Assembly: GCA_934746515.1 (NCBI GenBank)
Contig: CAKVFH010000004.1
Span: 1-64,000 of the forward strand
Reading direction: 5' to 3'
DNA length: 64,000 nt
From: an uncultured Clostridia bacterium
Lineage (GTDB): Bacteria > Bacillota > Clostridia > Christensenellales > UBA1242
In this document: piece after piece, positions 7,715 through 16,546 of the stretch
How the letters are laid out: each line of letters starts with the position of its first letter
Numbering within the stretch: position 1 is the first letter of the stretch
Position numbers and translations under genes: made by a program
The notes under the pieces: model-generated
What the model saw: the letters and a program-made list of their open reading frames with translations, nothing else
The model's database searches: none
What the model was told of the DNA's origin: nothing

Positions 7715-8437
7715 ATGGAACTGATAAAACAGCACTGGACAAAATCGGATATTGAAGAGTTTGAAGAATTTGAAAATACACTTAAGGGTGATGCGCTTAA
7801 TTGTGAGTGGGAACAGCGAATTGTGAACACGAAACTTGAGTGTTTCGCAAGGACTTCATCAAAAGCAAGAGAAGTTGCAAAACAAATCAAAAAAGGTGCA
7901 TATCTAGAATTTTTGGACAATATTAGCTTTAAAACACATTTTGACACAATTGTCTCTGGGTATCTTATCAACATGATAAAAGATTTTGAGACCTATGAAC
8001 CAAAGCTTGACAAATACATTGCAAGAGTAGATAACTGGGCGAGTGTTGATATTTTGAAGTTCGACAAGCAATCGTCCGAAAATCTTTTGATGCTTTCAAG
8101 AAAATATTTGAAAAGTGATAAGCCTTTTGTGAGAAGACTGGGTGTTAATATTTGGTTTGAACTTATCAAAGATCAAAAATATATTTTGCAAGCTTTTGAT
8201 GTGCTTGATGAATTGAATGATGAAAAAGAGTACTATGTCAACATGAGTGCGGCATGGTTGCTTGCAGAGTGTATGGCTAAAAATAGAGATAAAACTATTG
8301 ATTATTTTGGTCGTTCAAAAACCAACCCCTTTGTTATAAACAAGGCGATTTCGAAATGTAGAGACAGCTTCAGGGTGTCGAAAGAAAACAAAGAGTACTT
8401 GTTAAAATTTAAAATAAAACAACAAAAAATAAAATAA
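7715..8437 (+). CDS. AlkD-like DNA alkylation repair protein
   Basis: This 240-residue all-helical protein belongs to the HEAT-like AlkD family of DNA glycosylases, which remove bulky or cationic alkylated bases. The visible signature is the segment DNWASVDIL (residues about 106-114), matching the family's N-W-x-x-x-D catalytic region. Repeated helices follow with R-R-L-G-V and AAWLLAECM (about 187-195). The start follows GGAG at 5 nt, and TATAAT (7692-7697) puts the transcript start only about 11 nt upstream, so the leader is very short. It stands alone between DUF4186 (divergent) and the TtcA-like gene. Confidence 0.85.
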   Translation: MELIKQHWTKSDIEEFEEFENTLKGDALNCEWEQRIVNTKLECFARTSSKAREVAKQIKKGAYLEFLDNISFKTHFDTIVSGYLINMIKDFETYEPKLDKYIARVDNWASVDILKFDKQSSENLLMLSRKYLKSDKPFVRRLGVNIWFELIKDQKYILQAFDVLDELNDEKEYYVNMSAAWLLAECMAKNRDKTIDYFGRSKTNPFVINKAISKCRDSFRVSKENKEYLLKFKIKQQKIK

Positions 8438-8512
8438 AAACGCAAAAAATATAAAAAACAAATAAAATTCAATAAAAATTCATGAAATTATTTAATTTTT
8501 TATAAAAGGTGC

Positions 8513-8518
8513 TATAAT
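8513..8518 (+). promoter_or_regulatory. Extended -10 promoter of the TtcA-like gene, leaderless
   Basis: TATAAT preceded by TGC makes an extended -10 element. The -35 region is poor. The ATG starts 8 nt downstream and no Shine-Dalgarno sequence fits in between. Confidence 0.5.
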
Positions 8519-8526
8519 ATAGAGTT

Positions 8527-9354
8527 ATGAAAGAATTAAACAGAAAAGAGAAAATTGAAGAAAGTATTAGAAAAAAATTTCATAAAGAGTTATTTTCAAA
8601 ATTTGCAAAAGCAATTAACGAATATGATTTGATTCAACCAAATGATAAGATAGCGGTTTGTATTTCTGGCGGAAAAGACTCAATGCTTATGGCAAAGCTT
8701 TTTCAAGAGTTAAAAAGACATAATAAATTTAATTTTGAACTTGTGTTTTTGGTTATGAATCCTGGATATAATGATGAAAATTTAGAGCTCATCAAATCAA
8801 ATGCGGAACTTATGGATGTGCCGATAACTGTTTTTGAAAGCGATATTTTTTCGAGTGTGGAACATATTGATAAATCGCCATGCTATATTTGCGCTAGGAT
8901 GAGAAGGGGATATTTGTATAACAAGGCAAAAGAACTTGGTTGTAACAAAATTGCACTTGGTCATCACTTTGATGATGTTATTGAAACGATTTTGATGGGT
9001 ATGCTTTATGGCGCGCAAGTTCAAACAATGATGCCGAAATTGCACAGTTCAAATTTTGAAGGAATGGAACTTATCAGACCAATGTATTTGATTCGCGAAA
9101 AGGATATCAAGCACTGGCGCGATTATAATGATCTGAAATTTTTGCAATGCGCATGCAAATTTACAGCAAATGTTTCTGAAAAGGTTGCTGAATCAAAAAG
9201 ACAAGAAGTCAAAAGACTTATTGCACAGCTTTCAAAAACTGATCCGCAGATTGCAGGCAATATTTTTAAAAGTGTTGAAAATGTCAATCTGTCAACAATT
9301 ATTGCCTATAAAGATAAAAATGGCGAACGCCACAATTTTAAAGATGAATACTAA
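8527..9354 (+). CDS. TtcA-family tRNA 2-thiolation protein
   Basis: The 275-residue PP-loop ATPase has SGGKDS at residues 47-52, a C-Y-I-C pair (Cys119/Cys122), and GHHFDDVIET (145-154). A later C-A-C (208/210) could supply the third Fe-S ligand. The arrangement matches TtcA, which inserts sulfur at C32 of certain tRNAs using an Fe-S cluster. Related archaeal/clostridial paralogues modify other positions, so the target base is uncertain. The gene starts without a ribosome site, 8 nt after a TATAAT, and ends in a strong terminator. Confidence 0.85.
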   Translation: MKELNRKEKIEESIRKKFHKELFSKFAKAINEYDLIQPNDKIAVCISGGKDSMLMAKLFQELKRHNKFNFELVFLVMNPGYNDENLELIKSNAELMDVPITVFESDIFSSVEHIDKSPCYICARMRRGYLYNKAKELGCNKIALGHHFDDVIETILMGMLYGAQVQTMMPKLHSSNFEGMELIRPMYLIREKDIKHWRDYNDLKFLQCACKFTANVSEKVAESKRQEVKRLIAQLSKTDPQIAGNIFKSVENVNLSTIIAYKDKNGERHNFKDEY

Positions 9355-9362
9355 AACAAAAT

Positions 9363-9390
9363 AAAATCTCACCAATTTGGTGAGATTTTT
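9363..9390. terminator. Shared terminator between convergent genes
   Basis: A 12-bp stem, AAAATCTCACCA with TGGTGAGATTTT, has T-runs on both strands. It ends the TtcA-like gene and the convergent YjzC-like gene. Confidence 0.85.
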
Positions 9391-9398
9391 GTTTAGCA

Positions 9399-9557
9399 CT
9401 ATTTCTTTTCCATTACATAATAGCTACCTTCGTGTTGAGTTGCTGGAAATCTTTTTCCTTTTTCAAGATAAAGCTTTCCGCCATCCCTTCCTTCTTCGTC
9501 ATAAGCACGATAGTTGCTTGATTCGGGTACAAGCTCACCTGGTCTATATTTTTCCAT
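9399..9557 (-). CDS. YjzC-like small protein
   Basis: A 52-residue ORF begins MEKYRPGELVPES, continues through GGKLYLEKGKRFPAT and ends in a short polar tail. The R-P-G...G...L-x-K-G-x-x-F-P layout resembles the YjzC family of Bacillus (about 60 residues, unknown function). The ATG at 9557 follows AGGAGG, one of the strongest ribosome sites in the window. It is short but its start signal and conservation-like pattern make it a real gene. It lies downstream of lysC on the same strand. Confidence 0.75.
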   Translation of the reverse strand: MEKYRPGELVPESSNYRAYDEEGRDGGKLYLEKGKRFPATQHEGSYYVMEKK

Positions 9558-9601
9558 AAGTTCCTCCTGATAGTAGTTTTTGCAGTTGGAAAAATATTAT
9601 T

Positions 9602-10558
9602 CTATTTTTTTAGAAGTTTTAATTTTTTGTTTAAAATCTCTAAAATTTCATTTTTATCGGCTTGATTTATGATTAAAGATATTATTTTGTTTTTTATTGT
9701 TAAATTGTATAATTTGTAATTATTTAACCATAAATATACATTTTTAACAACAAATTTTAGTTTTGTTTCACTGCTTGCAACCACCAAAAGTTCGCAGAGA
9801 TAATTTTTTTCAATAATTGACACAGTGTTTGATTCAATGCCGCTCGCAACACTTCCTTTTTTGCATGGCTCGGAAGAAGATTTCAGCAAAATTGAAAAAT
9901 TGTTTTCCTTTGCGAGTTTAACGGCTCTATTGCTGACAATTTTTGAACCACAATTTGTTACTTCGTCAAGTGTGTTTAAAGAAATGCGTTTTAGTTTTTT
10001 ATAGTTTGCGCTTCTTGGATCGCCAGCAAATATACCGTCAAAATCAGAGTAAAGTTCAACATTGGTTTGAAACACGGCACCAAAAGCGCAGGCGGTTGTG
10101 TCTGAACCGCCCCTGCCGAGAGTTGTGATTTCATTTAAGTCGTTTACCCCTTGAAAGCCAGCAACAACTGCAACGGTGTTTGAGTTTAAACAGTCACAGA
10201 TTTGGGCTTTTTCAATTTCTGTGATTAAACTATTTTGAAAATCACCCTTGGTTTTTATTTTTATTTGCCAACTTTGAAACGATTTTGCTGGGACTCCCAT
10301 AGAATTTAGAATTATGGAAAACACACTGCTTGAAAGAGTTTCACCAGTTGACAAAAGTGCATCCAAGTCTCTTTTTGAATGCTTTTCGGGATTATAATTT
10401 TTCACCATTTCTAGCAAATCGTTTGTTGTGTTGCCCATGGCGCTGACAATAATTATTATTTTTTTGTCATTTTTATATATTTTTTTGATATATTTACATA
10501 TTTTTTGCGTTTTTTCTAGGGTTTCAAGGCTCTTTCCGCCAAACTTTAAAATTCTCAT
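9602..10558 (-). CDS. lysC: Aspartate kinase, shortened regulatory region
   Basis: The enzyme phosphorylates aspartate, the first step toward lysine, diaminopimelate, threonine and methionine. KFGGKSL (residues 5-11) is the substrate loop, with STGETLSS, GRGGSDTTA and DFDGIFAGDPR further on, as in the family. At 318 residues it is about 80 shorter than the usual 400, so only one ACT-like segment can fit after residue about 245, where two are normal. Feedback regulation may be altered or lost. The ATG at 10558 is preceded by GTG in frame. No ribosome site exists, and a TAAAAT box lies 6 nt upstream. It is divergent from asd, the next enzyme of the pathway. Confidence 0.9.
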   Translation of the reverse strand: MRILKFGGKSLETLEKTQKICKYIKKIYKNDKKIIIIVSAMGNTTNDLLEMVKNYNPEKHSKRDLDALLSTGETLSSSVFSIILNSMGVPAKSFQSWQIKIKTKGDFQNSLITEIEKAQICDCLNSNTVAVVAGFQGVNDLNEITTLGRGGSDTTACAFGAVFQTNVELYSDFDGIFAGDPRSANYKKLKRISLNTLDEVTNCGSKIVSNRAVKLAKENNFSILLKSSSEPCKKGSVASGIESNTVSIIEKNYLCELLVVASSETKLKFVVKNVYLWLNNYKLYNLTIKNKIISLIINQADKNEILEILNKKLKLLKK

Positions 10559-10564
10559 CACTCT

Positions 10565-10593
10565 ATTTTATGAATATTTACTGGGAGTGTTCA
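10565..10593 (-). promoter_or_regulatory. Promoter of lysC, apparently leaderless
   Basis: TGAACA (10588-10593), 17 nt, TAAAAT (10565-10570), then exactly 6 nt to the ATG at 10558. The predicted +1 is the A of the start codon. The asd promoter occupies the same 46 bases on the other strand. Confidence 0.45.
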
Positions 10594-10604
10594 TATATTA
10601 TAAT

Positions 10605-11564
10605 ATGAAAAAATTAGCAATTGTTGGGGCAACTGGGCTTGTTGGACAATCTGTTATAAAGGTTTTGAATGAAGAAGGACTTTTTGATAGGTTTGAAATT
10701 TTTATGATTGGTTCAAGTCAGTCTGCTGGAAAAGTTTTGATTTTTAATAATAAACATTTCACCATTTTAGAACTTGATGAAAGTGTTTTTGAGTTGGGGC
10801 TAGATTATGCAATATTTTTGACAAAAGAAGATGTGAGTGCGGTTTGGGTGAAAAAGTTTGCCGAGCATGGCATTATTTCAATTGACAATTCTAGTGCGTT
10901 TAGGTTAGAAAAAAATGTTCCGCTGGTTGTGCCAGAGATTAACTTATATGAGATTAAAGCTGCTGACAATATTATTGCAAATCCAAACTGTTCAACAATT
11001 CAGTTGGTGGTTGTGTTGGATAAACTTATGAAGCTTGGAAAAATAAAGCAAGTTGTTGTTAGTTCATATCAATCGGTGAGTGGTGCAGGGAAAGAAGCAC
11101 TTTTTGATTTGCTTGACGACACAACTAATGTTTTTAAGTATGGAATAAAAGATAATTTGATTGCACAAATTGGACGGATTGAAGCTAATGGAAATTGCAC
11201 TGAAGAAAATAAAATTATCAATGAAACAAAAAAGATTTTAAATTTAGATGCAGAGATTGTTGCAACCACCGTTAGAGTTCCGATTTCTTTTTGCCATGGC
11301 GAAAGTGTGTTTGTTAAGTTTGAAAACGAAACTAATTTAGATGAGATTAAAAAAGTGCTTTCGTGTGATTATATCTCTGTTAGTGACAATTTGTTTTATC
11401 CAAATAAGTGCGTGGGTTCAAACTTGACTTATGTTTCAAGACTTCGAAAACCCGCCGCTGACTCTCTTCAATTTTTTGTGATTGCTGACAATTTAAGACG
11501 CGGTGCAAGTTATAATGCTGTGAAAATTCTGGAAAATATTTCAAAAATTAAGGAAAAATTTTGA
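10605..11564 (+). CDS. asd: Aspartate-semialdehyde dehydrogenase
   Basis: This 319-residue NADPH enzyme reduces aspartyl phosphate to the semialdehyde, the second step after LysC. It has the nucleotide motif GATGLVG (residues 8-14), the catalytic Cys129 in NPNCST, and the active-site His231 in a RVPISFCHGES segment. R-G-A is near the C-terminus. I start at MKKLAIVGATG, since the longer upstream frame is only the lysC shadow. No ribosome site precedes the ATG; a TATATT lies 5 nt before it, so the message is probably leaderless. The divergent pairing with lysC keeps both pathway steps under one 46-bp control region. Confidence 0.95.
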   Translation: MKKLAIVGATGLVGQSVIKVLNEEGLFDRFEIFMIGSSQSAGKVLIFNNKHFTILELDESVFELGLDYAIFLTKEDVSAVWVKKFAEHGIISIDNSSAFRLEKNVPLVVPEINLYEIKAADNIIANPNCSTIQLVVVLDKLMKLGKIKQVVVSSYQSVSGAGKEALFDLLDDTTNVFKYGIKDNLIAQIGRIEANGNCTEENKIINETKKILNLDAEIVATTVRVPISFCHGESVFVKFENETNLDEIKKVLSCDYISVSDNLFYPNKCVGSNLTYVSRLRKPAADSLQFFVIADNLRRGASYNAVKILENISKIKEKF

Positions 11565-11582
11565 AAGTTACAAAATATTTAG

Positions 11583-11611
11583 TTGTGTAATAATTTTGGT
11601 TATGTTATAGT
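11583..11611 (+). promoter_or_regulatory. Promoter of the SHOCT membrane protein gene
   Basis: TTGTGT (11583-11588), a 17-nt spacer and TATAGT (11606-11611) lie upstream of an AAGGGAG ribosome site. This gives a conventional leader of about 27 nt. Confidence 0.5.
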
Positions 11612-11644
11612 TAATCTAACAAAATTAGTTTAAGGGAGAATATT

Positions 11645-12604
11645 ATGGGTTTATTTTCAAAAAAACATTCTGCACCTAAACCAGAGGGCGGAAAATATTA
11701 CAGGCTTGTGAACACCTGCTCAATTGTTGGCTTGTTTGTTGCAGTCGGCATTATAGTTTTGATGATTTTTGAGATGATTCCTTGGAGCTCTACAATGGTT
11801 GGTCTGATTGCTGCAGTTGCAATCTTGTGTTTTAGTTGCATTTTAGCTTTGCCTTGGATCAGGAAAATTGAACAAAATGAGTTTAAAATTTTGTCTTATG
11901 TGTTCTTGGGCATCGTTGGACTCAGTTGTATTTTATGGCTTATTTCAGATATCGTTATTATTTCTGAATATAAGGCAATCAAGGCTGCTTCACTAAAGGA
12001 AGAACTTACAAATGAAGAATCACAAAAACTTATAACTGGTGTGCTTAAAACAATCAATTTCTTAAAAGCTTCAGTGTTTATTTCAATTCAATTCTCTGTT
12101 GCATCATTCATTGCAACAGGCATCACAAAATACAGAAAAACAATGATTCCTTTCCAAGCTATCGCCTATGTAAGCTATTTATTTTGTGATTTTTGGTTCT
12201 CTAGTTTCTTATTTACCGTTAACATTAACTCAAATATTTCTGGCATTCATGCAGAAAACTTTGGCGATACTTTAAATCAGGTTTTTGTGGTAAATGAAGG
12301 CTTCTTGAATTTCTTGACGGGCAAAGTTATGGTTACTTTATTTGGTTTGGCAATCACTTATGTTATCATTTCTAACGCCATTATTAAGCGTCAAGAGCAA
12401 ACCAGACTCAAACACACCGCCGATGATATTGCTTATGGAAGAATAAAGTCAGCTGAAACCGAGCCAATTGCACCGGTCGCAGCAACTGAAGTTTCTGAAA
12501 CCCCAGAAGACAAGCTTGCAAAACTTAAGAGAATGTATGATAGCGAGCTTATCACAAAAGAAGAATATGAAACTAAAAAGTCTGAAATTTTGAAAGATAT
12601 GTAG
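11645..12604 (+). CDS. Multi-spanning membrane protein with C-terminal SHOCT domain
   Basis: The 319-residue protein has about six membrane helices (roughly residues 20-45, 50-72, 84-106, 136-158, 168-190 and 230-250). It then has a charged linker and a C-terminal SHOCT motif (about 288-319) reading KLAKLKRMYDSELITKEEYE. SHOCT motifs are short oligomerisation-type tails found on many otherwise unrelated membrane proteins. The transported or sensed molecule, if any, cannot be read. The ATG follows AAGGGAGAATATT. It is transcribed alone between asd and spoIIE, with its own promoter and terminator. Confidence 0.75.
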   Translation: MGLFSKKHSAPKPEGGKYYRLVNTCSIVGLFVAVGIIVLMIFEMIPWSSTMVGLIAAVAILCFSCILALPWIRKIEQNEFKILSYVFLGIVGLSCILWLISDIVIISEYKAIKAASLKEELTNEESQKLITGVLKTINFLKASVFISIQFSVASFIATGITKYRKTMIPFQAIAYVSYLFCDFWFSSFLFTVNINSNISGIHAENFGDTLNQVFVVNEGFLNFLTGKVMVTLFGLAITYVIISNAIIKRQEQTRLKHTADDIAYGRIKSAETEPIAPVAATEVSETPEDKLAKLKRMYDSELITKEEYETKKSEILKDM

Positions 12605-12623
12605 ACTTATTCAAATTAAAATC

Positions 12624-12658
12624 AAAAGCACTTTGGGAGTATCCTGAAGTGCTTTTTA
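12624..12658 (+). terminator. Terminator after the SHOCT protein gene
   Basis: AAAAGCACTT (12624-12633) pairs with AAGTGCTTTT (12647-12656), followed by T residues. Confidence 0.75.
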
Positions 12659-12721
12659 CATTTTTTTCTAAAATGCTACAAAAAGTTTAACTATGCGATA
12701 TTATTTTAATAAGGGCTTTTT

Positions 12722-15016
12722 GTGAGTTTTATTTATGATTATAGTGTGAGCAAAGAAAAAATAAAATTCATTTTAAAAGAAGTGTTGATTTTTATTGTTC
12801 AAGTGGCGTTGTCGCGTGCGCAATTTGGACAAATTTTTCCACTGGGGCTGCCTTTTGCGATAGTTCGAATTTTTCTCGGTGGAAATCTTTTGGTTGTAAC
12901 AATTGAGTATGCGGTTGCAAATATTTTTTTGGTGACAGATTTTTACTTGTTAATTTCTGCAGCTTTTGAAATTGTGATTTTGTCGCTTTATTATTTTTTC
13001 AAAGAAATGTTCAAGGTTAAAAAGAAGAGATTATTTTTAACCCTGTTTGTTGTTTTGTCGTCAATGGTTAAGCTTTATTTGATGATTTCCGGAAAATTTT
13101 TCTGGCAAAATTATTTGATTGAGCTTGCATGCAAACTTGTGTTTGTGTTTTTCCTTTTAAAACTTTTTGCGGTTTATCAAAAGAAATTTATATTTTTAAA
13201 GTGTAGCAACCTTGACTATTTGTTGTTTTCAACATTTGTTGTGCTGTTTGTTTTGGGACTGTTCCAGTATCAATTTTTAGCAAACTTTTTGGGGCTGTGT
13301 CTATTTGCATCAACTATAATTTTGTGTTGCAGGTTTTTGCCGACCGATAAATTTCTAATTTTTTCGTTAACGGTTTCGCTTTGCTTTGGATATATTTTCG
13401 CGTCCAGCAAACTGGTGATTATTTCTGCAATAATAATCGTTTTGATGATTTCAATTTCAAGGCTTTACAAGTATCTTTATTTATCGCTTATGCTTTTGGT
13501 TTTGTTTGTGGCGCTAAAGTTTTCAAATGAGCTAGTTTTGACAAATATCATAAGTCTGGTGTCGAGTTTGATTATTGTTACATTTGTTCCGCAAAAACTT
13601 ATCAATAAACTTATTGAATTTTTTGAAGACAAGAACTTGAACATAATCAAAGAAAATTTGTGGCAAGAGAAAGAAAAAGATATTAAGCAAAATTTGATGT
13701 TAATGTCAAAGACGCTATCAAAAATGCAGGAAGATTTCCGATTTTTGATTGTTGGCAAAATTGATAGAAAATACGCGGCTTCAGAGCTTGCAAAAGATGT
13801 TATGCGCAGGTGTTGTGAAAACTGTGAGAACAAAATTTTGTGCGCAAACTCTCTTATTGATAAACAAAATTTGCTCTCCGAGTATGTTTACTATGCCATT
13901 ATGAAAGGCGGAATTTCCATTGAACAGTTAAGCATTGGCTTTAAAACTTATTGCAACAAAACCAATGTGGTTGTGCATGAAATCAATGCGCTTTCGGCAA
14001 AGTTTGTTGAGTTTGAAACCAGTGTGAAAAATGAAGATGAGAGCAAACTTTTGATTTCAACCGAGCTCGGCAATTTTGCAAATCTATTTAAAAACTTTGC
14101 AAAGAATATTGACAACTCGCCAAAATTAAACAAAAATCTGTCGTTAGTCACAAAAGAAATGCTAACAAACAACATGATTGAAGTTGGAGATATTGGTGTG
14201 TTTGAAACCAAAGACGGAATCGAAAAAATTGATGTTGTGGCAGAAAACAATGTGATGCTTAGGCGCGAGCTTTCGGAAACTCTTTCAAAGGTTGTTCGCG
14301 GAAGAGTGCAAATTAAAAAGCTTAAGCATTTAGATTTTTCGGGATTAAGCTTGGTTAGTTTTGCTTTGGCGAATGAACTGCGCGCGGAATTTGCGGTTTC
14401 GACAAGTTCGAAAGAATCTGTCAGTGGCGACAATACTTTAATTTCTAGGATAGATGATAACAGATTTTTTGTTGCCATTGCGGATGGTATGGGGCATGGC
14501 AAAGTTGCTGGAAAAACATCTAATATGATTTTGGAACTTATAAAAAACTTGTTTTATATCGGCATTGATTTGGAAGTTATTATTGACAGTATAAATAAAC
14601 TACTTCTGCCTGTGGGTCTTGATAATTTCTCAACGCTTGACGCTGCAATTGTTGACCTTCGAACTTCAAAATGCACATTCATAAAACTTGGGTCAAGTGT
14701 GTCGGCAATAAAGCATAAAGATAAAACAGAGATTGTGACTTGTGAGAGTTTGCCAGTTGGCATTGTGCAAAATTTGAAGCCAACAATTTCTGTTTGTTCA
14801 ATTCAGGCGGGAGATATGATTGTGCTTGCGAGTGATGGTGTGGTGGATAGTTTTGGTGAGATTGAAAACTATAAAGTATTCATCAATGATTGCCAAATTA
14901 GCAATTTGCAAAGATTTACGGACAATGTTATTTTTGAGCTGGGAATGCAACCAAATAAGCATAAAGATGACATGAGCATTATAGCGTTAAAATTATTGAA
15001 AAATTCTGGCAAATAG
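12722..15016 (+). CDS. spoIIE: Stage II sporulation protein E (PP2C phosphatase)
   Basis: This 764-residue membrane phosphatase activates sigma-F in the forespore by dephosphorylating SpoIIAA. About ten membrane helices fill residues 15-290, and a cytoplasmic linker (300-540) includes a C-C-x-x-C cluster. The C-terminal PP2C domain shows DGMGHG (about 588-593), ASDGVVD (about 702) and KDDMSII (about 748), which supply the metal-binding aspartates. The start is GTG with AAGGG upstream. The following gene is tilS, as in the classical spoIIE-tilS neighbourhood of Bacilli and Clostridia. It is the clearest sign that this lineage sporulates or descends from spore formers. Confidence 0.93.
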   Translation: MSFIYDYSVSKEKIKFILKEVLIFIVQVALSRAQFGQIFPLGLPFAIVRIFLGGNLLVVTIEYAVANIFLVTDFYLLISAAFEIVILSLYYFFKEMFKVKKKRLFLTLFVVLSSMVKLYLMISGKFFWQNYLIELACKLVFVFFLLKLFAVYQKKFIFLKCSNLDYLLFSTFVVLFVLGLFQYQFLANFLGLCLFASTIILCCRFLPTDKFLIFSLTVSLCFGYIFASSKLVIISAIIIVLMISISRLYKYLYLSLMLLVLFVALKFSNELVLTNIISLVSSLIIVTFVPQKLINKLIEFFEDKNLNIIKENLWQEKEKDIKQNLMLMSKTLSKMQEDFRFLIVGKIDRKYAASELAKDVMRRCCENCENKILCANSLIDKQNLLSEYVYYAIMKGGISIEQLSIGFKTYCNKTNVVVHEINALSAKFVEFETSVKNEDESKLLISTELGNFANLFKNFAKNIDNSPKLNKNLSLVTKEMLTNNMIEVGDIGVFETKDGIEKIDVVAENNVMLRRELSETLSKVVRGRVQIKKLKHLDFSGLSLVSFALANELRAEFAVSTSSKESVSGDNTLISRIDDNRFFVAIADGMGHGKVAGKTSNMILELIKNLFYIGIDLEVIIDSINKLLLPVGLDNFSTLDAAIVDLRTSKCTFIKLGSSVSAIKHKDKTEIVTCESLPVGIVQNLKPTISVCSIQAGDMIVLASDGVVDSFGEIENYKVFINDCQISNLQRFTDNVIFELGMQPNKHKDDMSIIALKLLKNSGK

Positions 15017-15041
15017 TTTATTATAATCTTGGAGAAAGATT

Positions 15042-16370
15042 ATGTTTGAATATTTGATAGATGATAAATTTGTGAATAAAAATGACCGCATCGCTGTTGG
15101 TGTTAGCGGCGGAGCTGATTCAATGCTTTTGTTGTGGGGACTTATTGATAAGCAAAAACAAGTCGGCTTTTATTTGGAAGTGGTTAATGTCAATCATCAC
15201 TTGCGCGGAAAGGCTAGCGATGACGACAGTCTGTTTGTTGAAAATTTTTGTAAAAAACGCAAAATTAGTTATAAAACTGTTGATGTTGATGTGAAAAAGC
15301 TTAAATCAGACAGCAAATGCACTTTGGAAGAGAGTGCAAGGCTTGCGAGATTTGATGCGTTTAGAAGTGTTATGAAAGAAGATAAACTTAATAAACTTTT
15401 TTTGGCGCACCACAAAAATGACCAAGCGGAAACAATCTTGATGCACATTTTTAGGGGTTCGGGAATTTCTGGTGCGGTTGGAATTAAAAACACAGACACA
15501 ATCATCAGACCGCTTTTGAATTTGTCTAAACAAGAAATTTTGAAACTCGCTAAAGAGCATGGCATTGAATATGTTCAAGACGAATCCAATGCAGACAATG
15601 ACTATTCAAGAAACTTCATCCGCAATGTGATTTTGCCACAGATTGAAACGGTTTATCCAGGTGCAATAAACAATATTGCAAACTTTGGAAAAAAATGTGA
15701 AGAAGTGCAAAATTTTATTTTATCACTTGTTGATGGCAATCAACTTGAAATAGGCAAACGAGAAGTGCAAATAAATCAATGCGTTTTTGAAAAGCCAAAT
15801 TTTATTGCAAGGGAATATTTGAAAAAGGCGTTTGAAGCACTGGGTGTGTTTTCGGATATTGAATCAAAACATATTGATTTGATTTTTGAGCTTAATAAAG
15901 CGGAAGTGAACAAAGAGATTTCTTTGCCACATTCTTTGATTGCAAAAAAGACCTATAAAGGCATCAAAATTTTAAAGCAAAACAAATCGCAAGCCGAAAG
16001 CCTTGAGTTTGAGTTTGTGAAAAACGGAGAAATTTTTTTTGGGGACTATTGCAAAATAATCACAAAAGTGGTTTCTAGAGATGATGTTGTTTACGGCGAT
16101 GCGCTTTATATTGACGCATCAAAAATTTCAACAAACAGCGTTTGGAGAACTCGCAAGCTTGGTGACAAGTTTTCAAGAATTGGCACCGGTTCAAAAAAAC
16201 TTAATGACTATTTCACAAACAATAAAGTTGATTATGAGCTTCGCGACAGAATTCCAATTTTGGCAGCAGGTGAAAGTGTGCTGGCTGTTATTGGTGGTGA
16301 TGTTAGTGAAAATGTCAAAATTGACGGCGAGACTGATGAAATTGTAAAAATAACTTACGAGCCGATATAA
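15042..16370 (+). CDS. tilS: tRNA(Ile)-lysidine synthase
   Basis: The 442-residue enzyme attaches lysine to C34 of the CAU-anticodon tRNA-Ile, changing both codon reading and charging. The N-terminal PP-loop ATPase has SGGADS (residues about 24-29), where the usual motif is SGGxDS. It continues with NVNHHLRG and a LAHHKNDQAETIL segment typical of TilS. The C-terminal substrate-binding domain is present (R-K-L-G-D-K-F near 375-381), so it is the long form. The ATG follows TTGGAGAAAGATT, 25 bases after spoIIE, in the same operon. Confidence 0.95.
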   Translation: MFEYLIDDKFVNKNDRIAVGVSGGADSMLLLWGLIDKQKQVGFYLEVVNVNHHLRGKASDDDSLFVENFCKKRKISYKTVDVDVKKLKSDSKCTLEESARLARFDAFRSVMKEDKLNKLFLAHHKNDQAETILMHIFRGSGISGAVGIKNTDTIIRPLLNLSKQEILKLAKEHGIEYVQDESNADNDYSRNFIRNVILPQIETVYPGAINNIANFGKKCEEVQNFILSLVDGNQLEIGKREVQINQCVFEKPNFIAREYLKKAFEALGVFSDIESKHIDLIFELNKAEVNKEISLPHSLIAKKTYKGIKILKQNKSQAESLEFEFVKNGEIFFGDYCKIITKVVSRDDVVYGDALYIDASKISTNSVWRTRKLGDKFSRIGTGSKKLNDYFTNNKVDYELRDRIPILAAGESVLAVIGGDVSENVKIDGETDEIVKITYEPI

Positions 16371-16386
16371 GTTTTTGGTGTTTTTC

Positions 16387-16416
16387 TTGACAAGTTATGC
16401 GTTATTTAACTATAAT
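16387..16416 (+). promoter_or_regulatory. Near-perfect consensus promoter
   Basis: TTGACA (16387-16392) and TATAAT (16411-16416) are separated by 18 nt. This drives the 35-codon peptide gene and the gene behind it, independently of spoIIE-tilS. Confidence 0.8.
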
Positions 16417-16435
16417 GATTGTAGGAGAAAGATTG

Positions 16436-16543
16436 ATGTTTAAAAAAGGTTTCAGTATCTTCAAACTTATTGGTGTTGCTGTTGGTTTGGCAGTGATTTT
16501 ATTCTTTGCGTTTAAAGCATCAATTTCTGGTAGCATCGTTTAG
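16436..16543 (+). CDS. 35-residue single-span membrane peptide
   Basis: A small ORF with a strong TAGGAGAAAGATTG ribosome site begins MFKKGFSIFK. It has one hydrophobic helix (residues about 11-26, GVAVGLAVILFF) and a short polar tail ending GSIV. The positive N-terminus predicts an N-in orientation. Its TAG stop is only 3 bases before the next gene's ATG, and that gene has no ribosome site of its own. The peptide ORF is therefore both a likely small membrane protein and a translational-coupling device. No family is recognised. Confidence 0.7.
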   Translation: MFKKGFSIFKLIGVAVGLAVILFFAFKASISGSIV

Positions 16544-16546
16544 TTT

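Noticed and set aside
9377..9559. 60-codon plus-strand ORF opposite the YjzC-like gene
   Set aside because: No ribosome site. The minus-strand frame has AGGAGG and a family-like pattern, so this is its shadow.
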